Below are positions 44,544 to 54,453 of a DNA stretch of 64,000 nucleotides, piece after piece (the first letter of the stretch is position 1; every line of letters starts with the position of its first letter). Source of the stretch: Stappia albiluteola (GTDB taxonomy: Bacteria; Pseudomonadota; Alphaproteobacteria; Rhizobiales; Stappiaceae); contig NZ_JACFXV010000058.1 in NCBI RefSeq assembly GCF_014050225.1, positions 1 through 64,000 of the forward strand, read 5' to 3'. The translations under genes and the position numbers were made by a program. The notes below the pieces were generated by a model, which saw nothing but the letters and a program-made list of their open reading frames with translations, did no database searches and was not told the origin of the DNA.

Positions 44544-46175
44544 TCACCCATCCGCCGTATGGACGATTTCGCGCGTCTCGCGGAAGCGGATGTCCGGGTT
44601 CTTTTCGCCGATATAGGTGACTTCCCAGGCGCTCTTGAACAGGAAGACAGGCTTGTCGTCCCGGTCGAGCGCGACATTGGCCCGGTTGGTCTCCAGGAAC
44701 TTCCTCAGTTCCAGTTCGCTGTCGGCCTCCACCCAGCGCGCGGTGTTGTACTGCACGGCGTCGAAGCCGATCTCGGTGGCATATTCCTGCTTCAGCCGCT
44801 CGATCACCACGTCGAGCTGCAGGATACCGACGACACCGACGATCCAGTTGGAGCCGATGGTCGGCTTGAAGATCTGCACCAGGCCTTCCTCGGCCAGATC
44901 CTCAAGCCCCTGGCGCATCTGCTTGACGCGCATGGTATCGGTGAGGCGAACGCGCCGCAGCACCTCCGGCGCGAAGGCCGGCAGGCCGGTGACGTGGATC
45001 TCCTCGCCTTCCGTCAGCGTGTCGCCGACGCGGAGTTGTCCGTGGTTCGGCACGCCAATGACGTCGCCGGGATAGGCGGTCTCGGCAAGTTCGCGCTCCT
45101 CGGCGAAGAAGAAGATGGGGGCAGCGACGGCGATCGACTTGCCGGCGCGCACATGCTTCAACTTCATGCCGCGACGGAACGTGCCTGAGCACAGCCGCAC
45201 GAAGGCGATGCGGTCGCGGTGCTTGGGGTCCATGTTGGCCTGAACCTTGAAAACGAAGCCCGTCACCTTGTCCTCGTCCGGCAGGATCTTCCGCCCGGTC
45301 GCCTGCTGCGAATGGGGCGCGGGGCCAAAGGTGGCGATAAACCGGATCAGTTCCTCCACGCCGTAATCGCGCAGCGCCGATCCGAAGAAGACAGGCGTCA
45401 TGTGCCCTTCGAGGAACGCCTCGCGGTCGAACGGCGGATAAGCCTCGCCGCCGAGTTCCACATTCTCGTTCAGTTCGTCCATCACCCGGTCGAAGACCGT
45501 GCCGGTCAAGGCCTCGTCCTCAAGGCCGCTGACCGGCTTGACCACGTTGAACGGCCCGCCGCGCCCGGCGTCGGATGTCAGGAATTCCTTGCTCTTCCAG
45601 TCGTAGACGCCGAAGAAGTCGGAGCCCATTCCGACCGGCCAGGTCATCGGCGTCACGTCGAGCGCCAGCGCCTCCTGGATCTCATCCAGGGCCTCAAGTG
45701 GATGGCGACCTTCGCGGTCGATCTTGTTGATGAAGGTGATGATGGGAATGTCGCGCAGCCGGCAGACCTCAAACAGCTTGCGCGTTTGCGTCTCGATGCC
45801 CTTGGCGGCGTCGATCACCATGATCGCGGCATCCACGGCCGTCAGGGTGCGATAGGTATCCTCGGAAAAATCCTCGTGGCCCGGCGTGTCGAGCAGATTG
45901 AAGATGATGCCGTCGCGCTCGAAGGTCATGACCGACGAGGACACCGAAATACCGCGCTCCTGCTCGATCTTCATCCAGTCGGAACGGGTGCGGCGGCGCT
46001 CGCCGCGCGCCCTCACCTGCCCCGCCTGACGGATGGCGCCACCCGAAAGCAGCAGCTTTTCCGTCAGCGTCGTCTTGCCGGCGTCCGGATGGGAGATAAT
46101 GGCGAAGGTGCGACGGTTCTCGTAGGGACGCATGGCAGCGGACTTCGTGGCGATTTCGGCGTCGGTGACGCTCAT
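44544..46175 (-). CDS. prfC: Peptide chain release factor 3
   Basis: A 543-residue GTPase that recycles class-1 release factors from the ribosome. G motifs: [13 protein letters not shown] (about 29-41), [17 protein letters not shown]3-specific segments include [13 protein letters not shown] and [26 protein letters not shown] at 46180-46186 decides ATG 46175 over an earlier in-frame Met. Divergent from DUF2585. Confidence 0.96.
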   Translation of the reverse strand: MSVTDAEIATKSAAMRPYENRRTFAIISHPDAGKTTLTEKLLLSGGAIRQAGQVRARGERRRTRSDWMKIEQERGISVSSSVMTFERDGIIFNLLDTPGHEDFSEDTYRTLTAVDAAIMVIDAAKGIETQTRKLFEVCRLRDIPIITFINKIDREGRHPLEALDEIQEALALDVTPMTWPVGMGSDFFGVYDWKSKEFLTSDAGRGGPFNVVKPVSGLEDEALTGTVFDRVMDELNENVELGGEAYPPFDREAFLEGHMTPVFFGSALRDYGVEELIRFIATFGPAPHSQQATGRKILPDEDKVTGFVFKVQANMDPKHRDRIAFVRLCSGTFRRGMKLKHVRAGKSIAVAAPIFFFAEERELAETAYPGDVIGVPNHGQLRVGDTLTEGEEIHVTGLPAFAPEVLRRVRLTDTMRVKQMRQGLEDLAEEGLVQIFKPTIGSNWIVGVVGILQLDVVIERLKQEYATEIGFDAVQYNTARWVEADSELELRKFLETNRANVALDRDDKPVFLFKSAWEVTYIGEKNPDIRFRETREIVHTADG

Positions 46176-46332
46176 GGAACCTCCTTCAACGCCGGCGCCG
46201 GCTCGCGGGAGAGCGCGCGCAGCAAATCGGCGTATCGGCATGTCGGGTATCGACGGATTCTTCGGCTGTGGTCATAGTGGAGGACGGTTGCAAATACCAG
46301 TCCCGCCTGCCTCCTCATCCAGGGAACCTTGC

Positions 46333-46911
46333 ATGAAGCCTGCCGAATTCGCCGCCCGGCCGATGACGGTCGCCGCCGCCATCCTGGCGCTGCTTGTCCT
46401 GACCGCCGCGACGCTTCTGGCCATGGGCCGCGTGCCGATCTGCGAATGCGGCACCATCAAGCTCTGGACGAGCGACGTGCTGTCTTCCGACAATTCGCAG
46501 CATATCTCCGACTGGTATACGCCCTCGCACATCATCCACGGCATGCTCTTCTACTGGGCACTGTGGCTGCTGATGCCGCGCGTCGCTATCGGCTGGCGAG
46601 CGGTTATCGCAACGGTGATCGAGGCAGCCTGGGAGATCGCGGAAAACAGCCCGGCGGTCATCGACCGCTACCGGGAAGCGACGATCGCACTCGGCTATTC
46701 GGGCGACAGCGTGCTCAACTCGATCTGCGACATCCTGGCGATGCTGGTCGGCTTCGAACTGGCCCGCCGCCTGCCCGTGGCGGCAACGGTGGTCCTCGCG
46801 CTCGCCTTCGAAATCGTCGCCGCACTCGTCATCCGGGACAATCTCACGCTCAACGTGATCATGCTGCTCTATCCGATCGAGGCGGTAAAAGCCTGGCAAT
46901 CCGGGCTGTAG
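46333..46911 (+). CDS. DUF2585 family membrane protein
   Basis: A 192-residue protein with five to six hydrophobic segments. Diagnostic motifs of DUF2585: [31 protein letters not shown] and [19 protein letters not shown]. Conserved in Hyphomicrobiales; function unknown. ATG 46333 follows AGGGA. An upstream in-frame extension overlaps prfC and is not needed. Confidence 0.87.
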   Translation: MKPAEFAARPMTVAAAILALLVLTAATLLAMGRVPICECGTIKLWTSDVLSSDNSQHISDWYTPSHIIHGMLFYWALWLLMPRVAIGWRAVIATVIEAAWEIAENSPAVIDRYREATIALGYSGDSVLNSICDILAMLVGFELARRLPVAATVVLALAFEIVAALVIRDNLTLNVIMLLYPIEAVKAWQSGL

Positions 46912-46920
46912 AGTATCGGA

Positions 46921-47343
46921 TTACCGCGCCTCGCGACCGAAGACGTCGCCGACGACCTGGACGACGAGTGCCGTCGTCCAGCCGAAGGCGATGAGGCCCA
47001 CGGCCGCCTGGAAACCGGAAACGAGGCGCCAGGACCCCTCCAGCACGATGTCGCCATAGCCAAGCGAGGTGAAGGTGACGAGCGAAAAATAGAAAGCCGT
47101 CTCGAGATCGACGAACTCGCCGGCGCGCAGATAGACCAGCGCCCAGCTGTAGGCCTCAATGACGCTTGCCAGGAACATCGTAAAGACGAAGCCGGCGACA
47201 ATCAGCGTGCCATGCAACTTGCCGATACGTGAGCGGTGCGGCGTCAGGCGATGCACAACGCCGAGACCGGCAAACATGAAGGCGGCATGGATCGCCGTGG
47301 TTACCACAATCATGGCCGCAACCGTCGCCAGGATTTCGACCAC
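46921..47343 (-). CDS. Small potassium channel-family protein
   Basis: A 140-residue membrane protein with four hydrophobic segments and an Ion_trans_2 pore: the filter TSLGYGD (about 91-97) matches the TxGYGD potassium selectivity sequence with Leu in place of the usual Val/Ile, and a re-entrant helix precedes it. The extra N-terminal helices set it apart from KcsA. No C-terminal RCK domain, so gating is not evident. Confidence 0.75.
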   Translation of the reverse strand: MVEILATVAAMIVVTTAIHAAFMFAGLGVVHRLTPHRSRIGKLHGTLIVAGFVFTMFLASVIEAYSWALVYLRAGEFVDLETAFYFSLVTFTSLGYGDIVLEGSWRLVSGFQAAVGLIAFGWTTALVVQVVGDVFGREAR

Positions 47344-47363
47344 ACCGCCTCCGTGAAAGCTTC

Positions 47364-47406
47364 AAAAAACGGAGCAGGCGGCCATCCGGGAGTGCGGATG
47401 GCCGCC
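47364..47406 (-). terminator. Rho-independent terminator of gabD
   Basis: On the minus strand a perfect 12-bp stem (GGCGGCCATCCG/CGGATGGCCGCC, 6-nt loop) is followed by GTTTTTT. Lies 11 bp after the gabD stop. Confidence 0.85.
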
Positions 47407-47416
47407 CGATAATCGA

Positions 47417-48907
47417 TCAGGCTTCGATGCCGCCGAAGCAGATATACTTGATCTCGAGGAAGTCCTCGACGCCGTATTTCGAGCCTTCACGGCCAAGGCC
47501 CGACTGCTTGAAACCGCCGAACGGTGCGACTTCGGTGGAGACAAGGCCGGTATTGACGCCGACCATGCCGTATTCCAGCGCCTCGGCCACTTTCCAGACG
47601 CGGGAAAGATCGCGGGCGTAGAAATAGGAGGCGAGGCCGAACTCGGTGTCGTTGGCCTGGGCGATCACGTCGTCCACCGTCTCGAAGCGGAACAGCGGGG
47701 CGACCGGACCGAAGGTCTCCTCGCGCGCCACCTTCATGTCCTTGGTGACGTTGGCAAGGACGGTCGGCTCGAAGAATGTGCCGCCCTTCTCGTGCGGCTT
47801 GCCGCCGACCAGCGCCTTGGCGCCCTTGGACAGCGCGTCGGCAATGTGGTCCTTCACCTTGTCGAGGCCCTGGTTGTCGATAAGCGGACCGGTGGTCACG
47901 CCGTCGCCGAATCCGTCGCCCACCTTCAGGGTGTCGGCCACCCGCTTGGCAAGCTTTTCGGCGAACTCGTCATAGACGCCGGCCTGGACGTAGAGCCGGT
48001 TGGCGCAGACGCAGGTCTGGCCGGCATTGCGGTACTTGGAGATCATCGCACCGTCGACGGCCGCGTCGACATCGGCATCGTCGAACACGATGAAGGGCGC
48101 GTTGCCGCCAAGCTCCAGCGAGACCTTCTTGATCTGGTCGGCGCTCTGGCGCATCAGGATGCGGCCGACCTCGGTCGAGCCGGTGAAGGTGATCTTGCGC
48201 ACCTTGTCGTTGCCGCAAAGCTCCTTGCCGATCGCCGGGCCGTCGAGACCGACAATGACGCTGAAGAGGCCGGCCGGAACGCCGGCCTTTTCGCCGAGCT
48301 TGGCGAGTGCGATCGCCGAAAGCGGCGTTTGCTCGGCCGGCTTGGACACCATGGCGCAGCCGACGGCCAGCGCCGGCGCAACCTTGCGGGCAATCATCGC
48401 GTTCGGGAAGTTCCACGGCGTGATGGCGCCAACGACGCCGACCGGCTGTTTGATGACCACGATCCGCTTGTCGGCCTGATGGCCCGGGATCGTGTCGCCA
48501 TAGACGCGCTTGGCCTCTTCCGCGAACCATTCGATGAAGGAGGCGCCGTAAAGGATCTCGCCGCGCGCCTCGGCGAAGGGCTTGCCCATCTCGGCCGTCA
48601 GGATCAGGGCGAGATCATCGGCATTCGCCAGCAGCAGGTCATTCCACTTGCGCAGGATCGCGGCGCGCTCCTTGCCGGTCTTCGCCGCCCAGGCCTTCTG
48701 GGCGTCATAGGCGACGTCGATGGCGCGGCGGGTTTCCTCCGCGCCCATGTCGGGCAGCGTGGCGAGCACTTCGCCCGTGGCCGGGTTGGTGACTTCGAAG
48801 GTCTTGCCCGACAGGGCATCGCCCATCCATTCGCCGCCGACATAGCCCTTGGCGGGCAGGATCGACGGATCTTTCAGGCGGCTGGAAAACTCACTGGAAA
48901 GCGGCAT
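47417..48907 (-). CDS. gabD: NAD(P)-dependent succinate-semialdehyde dehydrogenase
   Basis: A 496-residue aldehyde dehydrogenase converting succinate semialdehyde to succinate in GABA breakdown. Cofactor and catalytic motifs: TPWNFPNAMIARKVAPALA, FTGSTEVGRILM, catalytic Glu in LELGGNAPFIVFDDAD and Cys in NAGQTCVCANR. The adjacent second Cys (TCVC) is a GabD trait. C-terminal GLVSTEVAPFGGFKQSGLGREG also typical. No gabT or gabP adjacent. Confidence 0.92.
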   Translation of the reverse strand: MPLSSEFSSRLKDPSILPAKGYVGGEWMGDALSGKTFEVTNPATGEVLATLPDMGAEETRRAIDVAYDAQKAWAAKTGKERAAILRKWNDLLLANADDLALILTAEMGKPFAEARGEILYGASFIEWFAEEAKRVYGDTIPGHQADKRIVVIKQPVGVVGAITPWNFPNAMIARKVAPALAVGCAMVSKPAEQTPLSAIALAKLGEKAGVPAGLFSVIVGLDGPAIGKELCGNDKVRKITFTGSTEVGRILMRQSADQIKKVSLELGGNAPFIVFDDADVDAAVDGAMISKYRNAGQTCVCANRLYVQAGVYDEFAEKLAKRVADTLKVGDGFGDGVTTGPLIDNQGLDKVKDHIADALSKGAKALVGGKPHEKGGTFFEPTVLANVTKDMKVAREETFGPVAPLFRFETVDDVIAQANDTEFGLASYFYARDLSRVWKVAEALEYGMVGVNTGLVSTEVAPFGGFKQSGLGREGSKYGVEDFLEIKYICFGGIEA

Positions 48908-49085
48908 CTTTCATTCTCCCTGTCGCGCCGCCGGGTAACGCGGACCGCCGGTCCTTCCGGGCGGGCGGCCATCGGCTTGCAGGCAACAAGGAGCAAGCCG
49001 CCAGGGCGGCGCATTCATAGGTGCTGTCGCTAAGGGTGAAGCACCGGCAGGGCGCTCCGTCAAGTCGAAGAGCCGGGATTACCGC

Positions 49086-50378
49086 TCAATTCAACTCCGA
49101 ACGGTTGCAAGGCCCTTCGATTGGGATTTCCAGATGGAAAGTCGCTCCCTGCCCGCGGCCCAGACTTTCCGCCCAGACCCGGCCCCCATGCGCTTCCGCA
49201 ATCTCCCTGACATTGGACAGTCCGAGCCCGACGGAGTTTTCGCCGCCGGTCGGTTGCGCCGACAGCAGCTGGAAAGGCTGAAAGGCACGCTTGAGGTCGG
49301 CTTCCGTCAACCCCTGCCCCTCGTCGCGCACGATAACGCGCACCATGCCGTCATTGCCCTCGCAGCGGATTTCCACCCGCGACCCGCGATTGGAATATTT
49401 CACCGCATTGCTGATCAGGTTGTCGACCGCGTCGAGGAGCAGGTCCTCGTTGCCGAAACAGCGGTATCCCACGTCGTCCGGCATCACGATGACGATGTCC
49501 TTGCTGAGCGCCGCCGGACGGTTGACCTCCACTGCCGTGGAAATGACACCGGACATGTCCACCGGCGCCGGCTTGAAGCGCAGCGACACCGTGTCCATCC
49601 GCACGTCTTCGAGCGTGGAGCGAATGCGCACACTCATGCGCTCCGCATTGTCGATGATGCGCTCGCAGCTCTTGCGCGCCCGCTCCACCTTGGGCTCTGC
49701 GCCGGCAAGCTGCGTCATCGCCAGTTCCGCCTGGGCGACGATGGCCGCAAGCGGGTTTCGCAGATCATGGGCGATCATGCCCAAAAGCCTCGTCTTGAAG
49801 GCATTGGCGACGCGGAGCGTCTCATAGCGGCGTCGAAGCTTGAGCGAACTCACCCGCAGGTCCTGAATGAGTTCCTCCCGCTGTGCGGCTGCAGCGGAAC
49901 GGCGCCGCTCCGCCTCCACGCGCTGCGCGAAGATGCGCACCAGGCTTTCGGCAAAGTCCGCGTCCTCGATCGGCTTCTCGGACAGGACCGCGACGTGGCC
50001 GCTGACATCGCCGTTTTCGGAGAAGAGCGGTACCCCGACATAACTTGCAAGGCCAGCTTCGGTCGGAAAATGCTGGGCAAGGTCGCAGGGAATGACGACC
50101 CGCTGGCCGGTATAGACCATCGCGCATGGCGTGTTTTCAAGGTCGTAAAGGATGTCTCCCGCGATTTCTCCGTTCTCGATCGCATAGACCGCGCGGGCAC
50201 GAGTGATTGGCTCTCCCTCACCGACGGTTATGAGGGCAAGCGTCACGTCCATGGCCTCCTGCAGCGAGGAGGCCAGCGCCTTCAGGAAGTCCGCCCCGAC
50301 TTCGCCCGAGACGCTCTCGGCGATCCTGAAAAGGAGTTCGGTACGCTTCGAATCAAGAGAGGATTGCCCGTCCGGCAC
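49086..50378 (-). CDS. GAF-domain sensor histidine kinase (orphan)
   Basis: A 430-residue cytoplasmic kinase: GAF domain at about 15-155, coiled linker (160-190), HisKA with phospho-acceptor His204 in MIAHDLRNPLAAI, and HATPase_c with DNLISNAVKYSN, DEGQGL and GLGLSNVREIAEAHGG. No membrane segment, so it senses an intracellular signal. No response regulator is next to it. Divergent from minC. Confidence 0.9.
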   Translation of the reverse strand: MPDGQSSLDSKRTELLFRIAESVSGEVGADFLKALASSLQEAMDVTLALITVGEGEPITRARAVYAIENGEIAGDILYDLENTPCAMVYTGQRVVIPCDLAQHFPTEAGLASYVGVPLFSENGDVSGHVAVLSEKPIEDADFAESLVRIFAQRVEAERRRSAAAAQREELIQDLRVSSLKLRRRYETLRVANAFKTRLLGMIAHDLRNPLAAIVAQAELAMTQLAGAEPKVERARKSCERIIDNAERMSVRIRSTLEDVRMDTVSLRFKPAPVDMSGVISTAVEVNRPAALSKDIVIVMPDDVGYRCFGNEDLLLDAVDNLISNAVKYSNRGSRVEIRCEGNDGMVRVIVRDEGQGLTEADLKRAFQPFQLLSAQPTGGENSVGLGLSNVREIAEAHGGRVWAESLGRGQGATFHLEIPIEGPCNRSELN

Positions 50379-50842
50379 GTCTAACCCGCCTAACTCTCTT
50401 CACTCGCGGCCGTATTCCGCCAAACGGCGGATGCCGAACCGCAGCGAAGCCTTACCGCATTCACTTCTAAGTTACTAATCGGTAAATTCTGCACTGACAA
50501 TTGTCTCATTACAACGACGGCCTTGCGCCTTGTCGGCGCCTTGCGCGCATTGGTCGCGCCCATTCTCATTTGTCCACAGAACCCGCAATCCAAGCTATTT
50601 GCTTGGCTCCGCCGCCATGGCAAAGAGGCGGCGCCTGCCCGCAGTGCCGGGGCAGGCCTGCAGCCCATGCAAGCAGCCGAAGCAAGTCAAAGCCGCGATT
50701 TCGCCAGCGCCACCCAACAAGCTCGTGGCAAGGCAACAAATGGCGGTGGAAAAAGTTTTTTGGCCAAATTTGCCCCAGAACTGCGTGTTAGTGCGATCAT
50801 AGTCTGCAATAAAACTGATTCGGCACCGGCAAGAGACAGGTG
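50379..50842. other. Long intergenic region upstream of minCDE
   Basis: 464 bp between the divergent kinase and minC genes. The last 100 bp are AT-richer and probably hold the min promoter. Three short overlapping plus-strand ORFs have no ribosome sites or known domains, so I call no gene. Confidence 0.5.
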
Positions 50843-51619
50843 ATGCGCTTTCGCGGCAAGTCATTCATCGCAATTGTGCTCAGCCCCGAGCACCCTCGCA
50901 ACGAATGGTTCAAGGAGATTGACCGGATCATCTCTCGTTCGCCTGGATTCTTCCTGAACCGACCTATCGTCCTCGACGTAAGAGGCCAGAAGCTTTCAAG
51001 CGACGAGTTAGAAGATCTGCATAAGGAGATCATTTCCCGTGGCATTCAGGTCATGGGGATTGAGGGTGTCGCCGACATGAAGCTGAAGCCCGGAATGCCG
51101 CCCAGCATTTCCGGTGGCAGGTCGACGAGCGACATCGATGCGCCTGGCGAACCTGACGTGAGCGTCAAGGCGGAGAAGGCCGTCCCGGAAAAGCAGGTCC
51201 CTACCAAGGCAGAAGAGCCTTCCGGGGAAGCGGCGTCCAAGGCGGCGGCGGACACCCTGACCGAAACGGAGGACAAAGCACAGTCTTCCGGCGGCTCGCT
51301 CCTCATCTGCGAACCGGTGCGCTCCGGCCAGAGCATCCTCTTTCCGGAAGGCGACGTGACGGTGGTGGGCGCTGTGAGTTCGGGCGCCGAAATCATCGCC
51401 GGCGGTTCGATCCACGTCTATGGCGCGCTGCGTGGCCGCGCCCTGGCAGGAATCTCCGGCAATTCCAACGCGCGCATCTTCTGCTCCAGGCTCGATGCGG
51501 AACTGGTCGCCATCAACGGCATGTACAAGGTGGCCGACGACTTCGAGCCTCGACACATCCGCAAACCGGTGCAGGTCCAGCTCAAGGACGACCGGCTGAT
51601 CTTCGAAACGCTGGACTGA
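50843..51619 (+). CDS. minC: Septum site-determining protein MinC
   Basis: A 258-residue division inhibitor that blocks FtsZ ring assembly away from midcell. N-terminal FtsZ-interacting domain (1-90, [15 protein letters not shown]), an unusually long low-complexity linker rich in Glu/Lys/Ala/Ser (about 95-150), and a C-terminal beta-helix domain ([38 protein letters not shown]) that binds MinD. GACAGG precedes; GTG 50840 is an alternative start. Confidence 0.95.
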   Translation: MRFRGKSFIAIVLSPEHPRNEWFKEIDRIISRSPGFFLNRPIVLDVRGQKLSSDELEDLHKEIISRGIQVMGIEGVADMKLKPGMPPSISGGRSTSDIDAPGEPDVSVKAEKAVPEKQVPTKAEEPSGEAASKAAADTLTETEDKAQSSGGSLLICEPVRSGQSILFPEGDVTVVGAVSSGAEIIAGGSIHVYGALRGRALAGISGNSNARIFCSRLDAELVAINGMYKVADDFEPRHIRKPVQVQLKDDRLIFETLD

Positions 51620-51637
51620 CAGGACGGGACTACGAAA

Positions 51638-52459
51638 ATGGCAGACGGCAAGGTAATCGTGGTGACCTCCGGCAAGGGAGGCGTTGGCAAGACCACCTCA
51701 TCGGCGGCGATCGCAGCCGCTTTGGCGCAAGGCGGCGACCGGGTCTGCGCCGTCGATTTCGATGTCGGACTCCGCAATCTCGACCTGATCATGGGCGCCG
51801 AACGGCGCGTGGTCTTCGACCTCGTCAACGTGGTGCGCGGCGAGGCCTCGATTACCCAGGCGCTGGTGCGCGACAAGCGGGTGGAGAGCCTGTTCCTGCT
51901 GCCCGCCTCCCAGACCCGCGACAAGGACGCACTGACCGAGGAGGGCGTCGGCAGCGTCATCCGGGAGCTGCGCATGTCCTTCGACTGGATCGTCTGCGAC
52001 AGCCCGGCCGGTATCGAGCGCGGCGCCACGCTGGCGATGAAATTCGCCGACGAGGCGATCATCGTCTCCAACCCGGAAGTTTCGTCGGTGCGCGACTGCG
52101 ACCGCATCATCGGCCTGCTGGATGCAAAGACCGTGCAGGCCGAAAGCGGCAAGCGGATGCCCAAGCACCTGCTGATCACCCGCTTCGACGCCGAACGCGC
52201 CAAGAAGGGCGAGATGCTTTCGGTCGATGACGTCGTCGACATCCTTTCCATCCCGCTCCTCGGCGTCGTCCCGGAAAGCAAGGAAGTGCTGAAGGCTTCC
52301 AACGTCGGCATGCCTGTGACGCTTTCCAGCGAAGGCAGCGCGCCCGCGAAGGCCTACGCGGAAGCGACGAGGAGGCTGCGGGGCGAAGACCTGCCGGTCA
52401 GCCTGCCGAGCGACCGCAAGGGCCTCTTCGGCAAGCTCTTCCGCGGGAGGGCTGCATGA
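51638..52459 (+). CDS. minD: Septum site-determining ATPase MinD
   Basis: A 273-residue membrane-cycling ATPase. Deviant Walker A GKGGVGKTT (11-19), MinD-specific DFDVGLRNLDLIMG and CDSPAGIERGA, and a C-terminal amphipathic membrane-targeting helix (GLFGKLFRGRA). Recruits MinC and is displaced by MinE. 18 bp after minC; its stop overlaps minE. Confidence 0.97.
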   Translation: MADGKVIVVTSGKGGVGKTTSSAAIAAALAQGGDRVCAVDFDVGLRNLDLIMGAERRVVFDLVNVVRGEASITQALVRDKRVESLFLLPASQTRDKDALTEEGVGSVIRELRMSFDWIVCDSPAGIERGATLAMKFADEAIIVSNPEVSSVRDCDRIIGLLDAKTVQAESGKRMPKHLLITRFDAERAKKGEMLSVDDVVDILSIPLLGVVPESKEVLKASNVGMPVTLSSEGSAPAKAYAEATRRLRGEDLPVSLPSDRKGLFGKLFRGRAA

Positions 52460-52761
52460 ATATCTTCAGCCTGCTGACCCGAAGGACGAACACGGCCGTG
52501 GTCGCCAAGGACCGGCTGAAGATCCTTCTCGCCCATGAGCGGGTCTCGACCGGCAGCAATGCCGAACTCGTCAACAAGCTGCGCGAAGACATCCTGGCGG
52601 TGGTGCGCAAGCATCTGGAGATCGATCCGGAAGCGGTGAAGGTCGAGATGGACCGCAACGGCGACATGACCATGCTCGGCATCGACATCGAGCTTCCGGT
52701 CGACAACAAGCCCGCCGCCGAGGACGAAGGAAAATCCGCAAGCAAAGCGGCCGGCGCCTGA
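52456..52761 (+). CDS. minE: Cell division topological specificity factor MinE
   Basis: A 101-residue protein: membrane-binding N-terminus (MNIFSLLTR), contact helix AKDRLKILLAHER, and the dimerisation domain with LREDILAVVRKHLEID and IDIELP. It stimulates MinD ATPase to drive pole-to-pole oscillation. ATG overlaps minD stop. A 20-residue Ala/Lys tail extends beyond the E. coli length. Confidence 0.96.
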   Translation: MNIFSLLTRRTNTAVVAKDRLKILLAHERVSTGSNAELVNKLREDILAVVRKHLEIDPEAVKVEMDRNGDMTMLGIDIELPVDNKPAAEDEGKSASKAAGA

Positions 52762-52813
52762 TCGACGCCGGCCGATTTCCCCTGCCCGGCCTGAGGGCAT
52801 TCCGCTATTCTCG

Positions 52814-52853
52814 CCCCCGATCCCGGCACGACAAAAAGCCGGGAGAACGGGGG
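52814..52853 (+). promoter_or_regulatory. Hairpin covering the ribosome site of the glycosylase gene
   Basis: CCCCCG and TCCCGGC pair with GCCGGGA and CGGGGG in an interrupted stem. The 3' strand includes part of the GGGGGTGG ribosome site just before ATG 52858. It could act as a terminator for minCDE or lower translation of the next gene. Confidence 0.4.
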
Positions 52854-52857
52854 TGGA

Positions 52858-53529
52858 ATGCGTTCCTTTGCCGAAATCCGCGAAATAGCCGCTGCCAGGA
52901 AAGGCGGCGAGGCAGCGCTTGACGCCCTGCTGCTGACGCCGCGCAGCGCCGGTGAAATCCGCGCGACGCCGGCCGACCGCTGGCTGAGCGAGATGACGCG
53001 CTGCGTCTTCCAGGCCGGTTTCAGCTGGTCGCTGATCAACAAGAAATGGCCGGGTTTCGAGGACGCTTTCGAGGGTTTCGACATCTTTCGCTGGACGCTG
53101 ATGTCGGACGAGGACATCGACCGCCTCGCTCGCCACAAGGACGTCATCGCCAACGTGGCGAAGATCCAGTCCGTCGGCACCAATGCCCAGTTCCTCGCAG
53201 GGCTTGAGCGCGAGCACGGTTCGGCCGGCGCCTTTTTCGCGGCCTGGGAACCTGAAAACTACGTCGAACTGCTGCAGGTGCTGAAAGCCCGCGGAAGCCG
53301 GCTAGGCGGCAATACGGGACAGATCTTCCTTCGTCGCATGGGCGTCGATGCCCTCGTCTTCTCCAAGGACGTCGTCGCCGCCCTGCAGCGCGAAAGCATC
53401 GTTGCCAGGGCGCCATCATCGCAAAAGGATTTTAAGGCCGCGCAGGCCGCGCTGAACGAATGGCGCGCGGAAACCAGACTGCCTCTCACACAGATCAGCC
53501 AGATACTTGCATTCTCAGTGGGAGAGTGA
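52858..53529 (+). CDS. tag: DNA-3-methyladenine glycosylase I family protein
   Basis: A 223-residue base-excision repair protein of the Tag family. Family features: WLSEMTRCVFQAGFSWSLINKKWPGFEDAFEGFD (aromatic base-binding pocket, Phe/Trp rich) and a helix-hairpin-helix core (IDRLARHKDVIANVAKIQSV). The usual zinc-snap Cys/His pattern of E. coli Tag is not obvious, so it may be a divergent member. Start ATG 52858 with GGGGGTGG before it. Confidence 0.82.
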   Translation: MRSFAEIREIAAARKGGEAALDALLLTPRSAGEIRATPADRWLSEMTRCVFQAGFSWSLINKKWPGFEDAFEGFDIFRWTLMSDEDIDRLARHKDVIANVAKIQSVGTNAQFLAGLEREHGSAGAFFAAWEPENYVELLQVLKARGSRLGGNTGQIFLRRMGVDALVFSKDVVAALQRESIVARAPSSQKDFKAAQAALNEWRAETRLPLTQISQILAFSVGE

Positions 53530-53787
53530 GTTCGGCGTGCCGGAGGAGGGTTTCTGGTGGCAATCGTCGTTCGAACCGGAAATTCAGCACCACGATCTGG
53601 TGGAGACGCGTCCAAGTGGCCGTTCCGCAACCGCGGCATTCTCCGATGACATGGAGACCGTCAGCCGACGATTGCACGCACCCGCCAAACCAAGGCCACT
53701 CACCCATGAGATTACTTTTGGTGCAAGCGGATTTCGTTCGCACCCATGGCCAAACAGCTTTCGGCCGGATCTGTCCGGAGATGGCAG

Positions 53788-54141
53788 CTACTCCACATTC
53801 CTCGTCAATTCGTCGCGCTCGCATCTTGCGTAGTCTGACGCATTATTTGAAAACTCTATTGCTCGCTTGGCAAAAGAGAGGCTTTCTTTCGCATATGTAT
53901 CTAGTCGGCGGATGTAATCGTTCATTTCACTGATAAAGTTATCGATCTCGTAGGGCTTACATGAATGTCGTCTTGTATAGGAATAGTCTTCGAGGCAACG
54001 AGGCACGCTAGGTCTCGTATAGGTTTTTGGCGCGCTTGGTACGATCCCGTAGAATGAAGGTTCATAACAGTATCCCGATGCATTGGCATGGCCAAACATG
54101 GTTAAAACAATCGCAACTCCGAAAAATGTTCTGATAACCAT
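53788..54141 (-). CDS. Small secreted protein, low GC
   Basis: A 117-residue protein with a Sec signal (MVIRTFFGVAIVLTMFGHAN, cleavage after NAS) and a mature part SGYCYEPSFYG, PSVPRCLEDYSY, CKPYEIDNFISEMNDYIRRL followed by an amphipathic helix ending near Cys. Four Cys residues suggest disulphides. GTGGGG lies before ATG 54141. GC is clearly below its neighbours and it sits beside a long non-coding AT-rich stretch, so acquisition by transfer is possible. Function unknown. Confidence 0.6.
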   Translation of the reverse strand: MVIRTFFGVAIVLTMFGHANASGYCYEPSFYGIVPSAPKTYTRPSVPRCLEDYSYTRRHSCKPYEIDNFISEMNDYIRRLDTYAKESLSFAKRAIEFSNNASDYARCERDELTRNVE

Positions 54142-54334
54142 CAAAACCCCACTTCACGCTTACCAAAATTAATTTTCTTTATTAAATTGAATGCCACTGC
54201 CGCTGGGCAAGGCATTGCTGTTTGTTTCTTGCCGGTGACCTGCGCCTCAAATTCCCCCTGCTATTTCGAGGGCACAAGGCTTATTTCTGACCTCATGCGG
54301 CCTGCTTTTCCAACCTGATTTTCACAGCAATCTC

Positions 54335-54453
54335 GCTAGAGCATATCCCGTCAAATCCGATTCGGATTTGGCGACAAGGATATGCTCAAAGCATTGATCC
54401 TGGAGCGATTTCTTATCGACCGGATGATCCCATCCGGTCGGAAAGCGCTCTAG
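54335..54453. repeat. Mosaic palindromic intergenic element
   Basis: About 119 bp bounded by CTAGAGC and GCGCTCTAG. Contains nested inverted repeats: GAGCATATCC/GGATATGCTC enclosing AAATCCGA-T-TCGGATTT, then CGACCGGATG/CATCCGGTCG with a 4-nt loop (54417-54440). This is the style of dispersed rhizobial intergenic palindromes. The rest of the 54142-54640 gap shows no gene. Confidence 0.7.

Noticed and set aside
47792-49033. 413-codon plus-strand ORF
   Set aside because: Antisense to gabD.
50530-50802. 90-codon plus-strand ORF upstream of minC
   Set aside because: No ribosome site, no domain, and overlapped by two other equally long frames.
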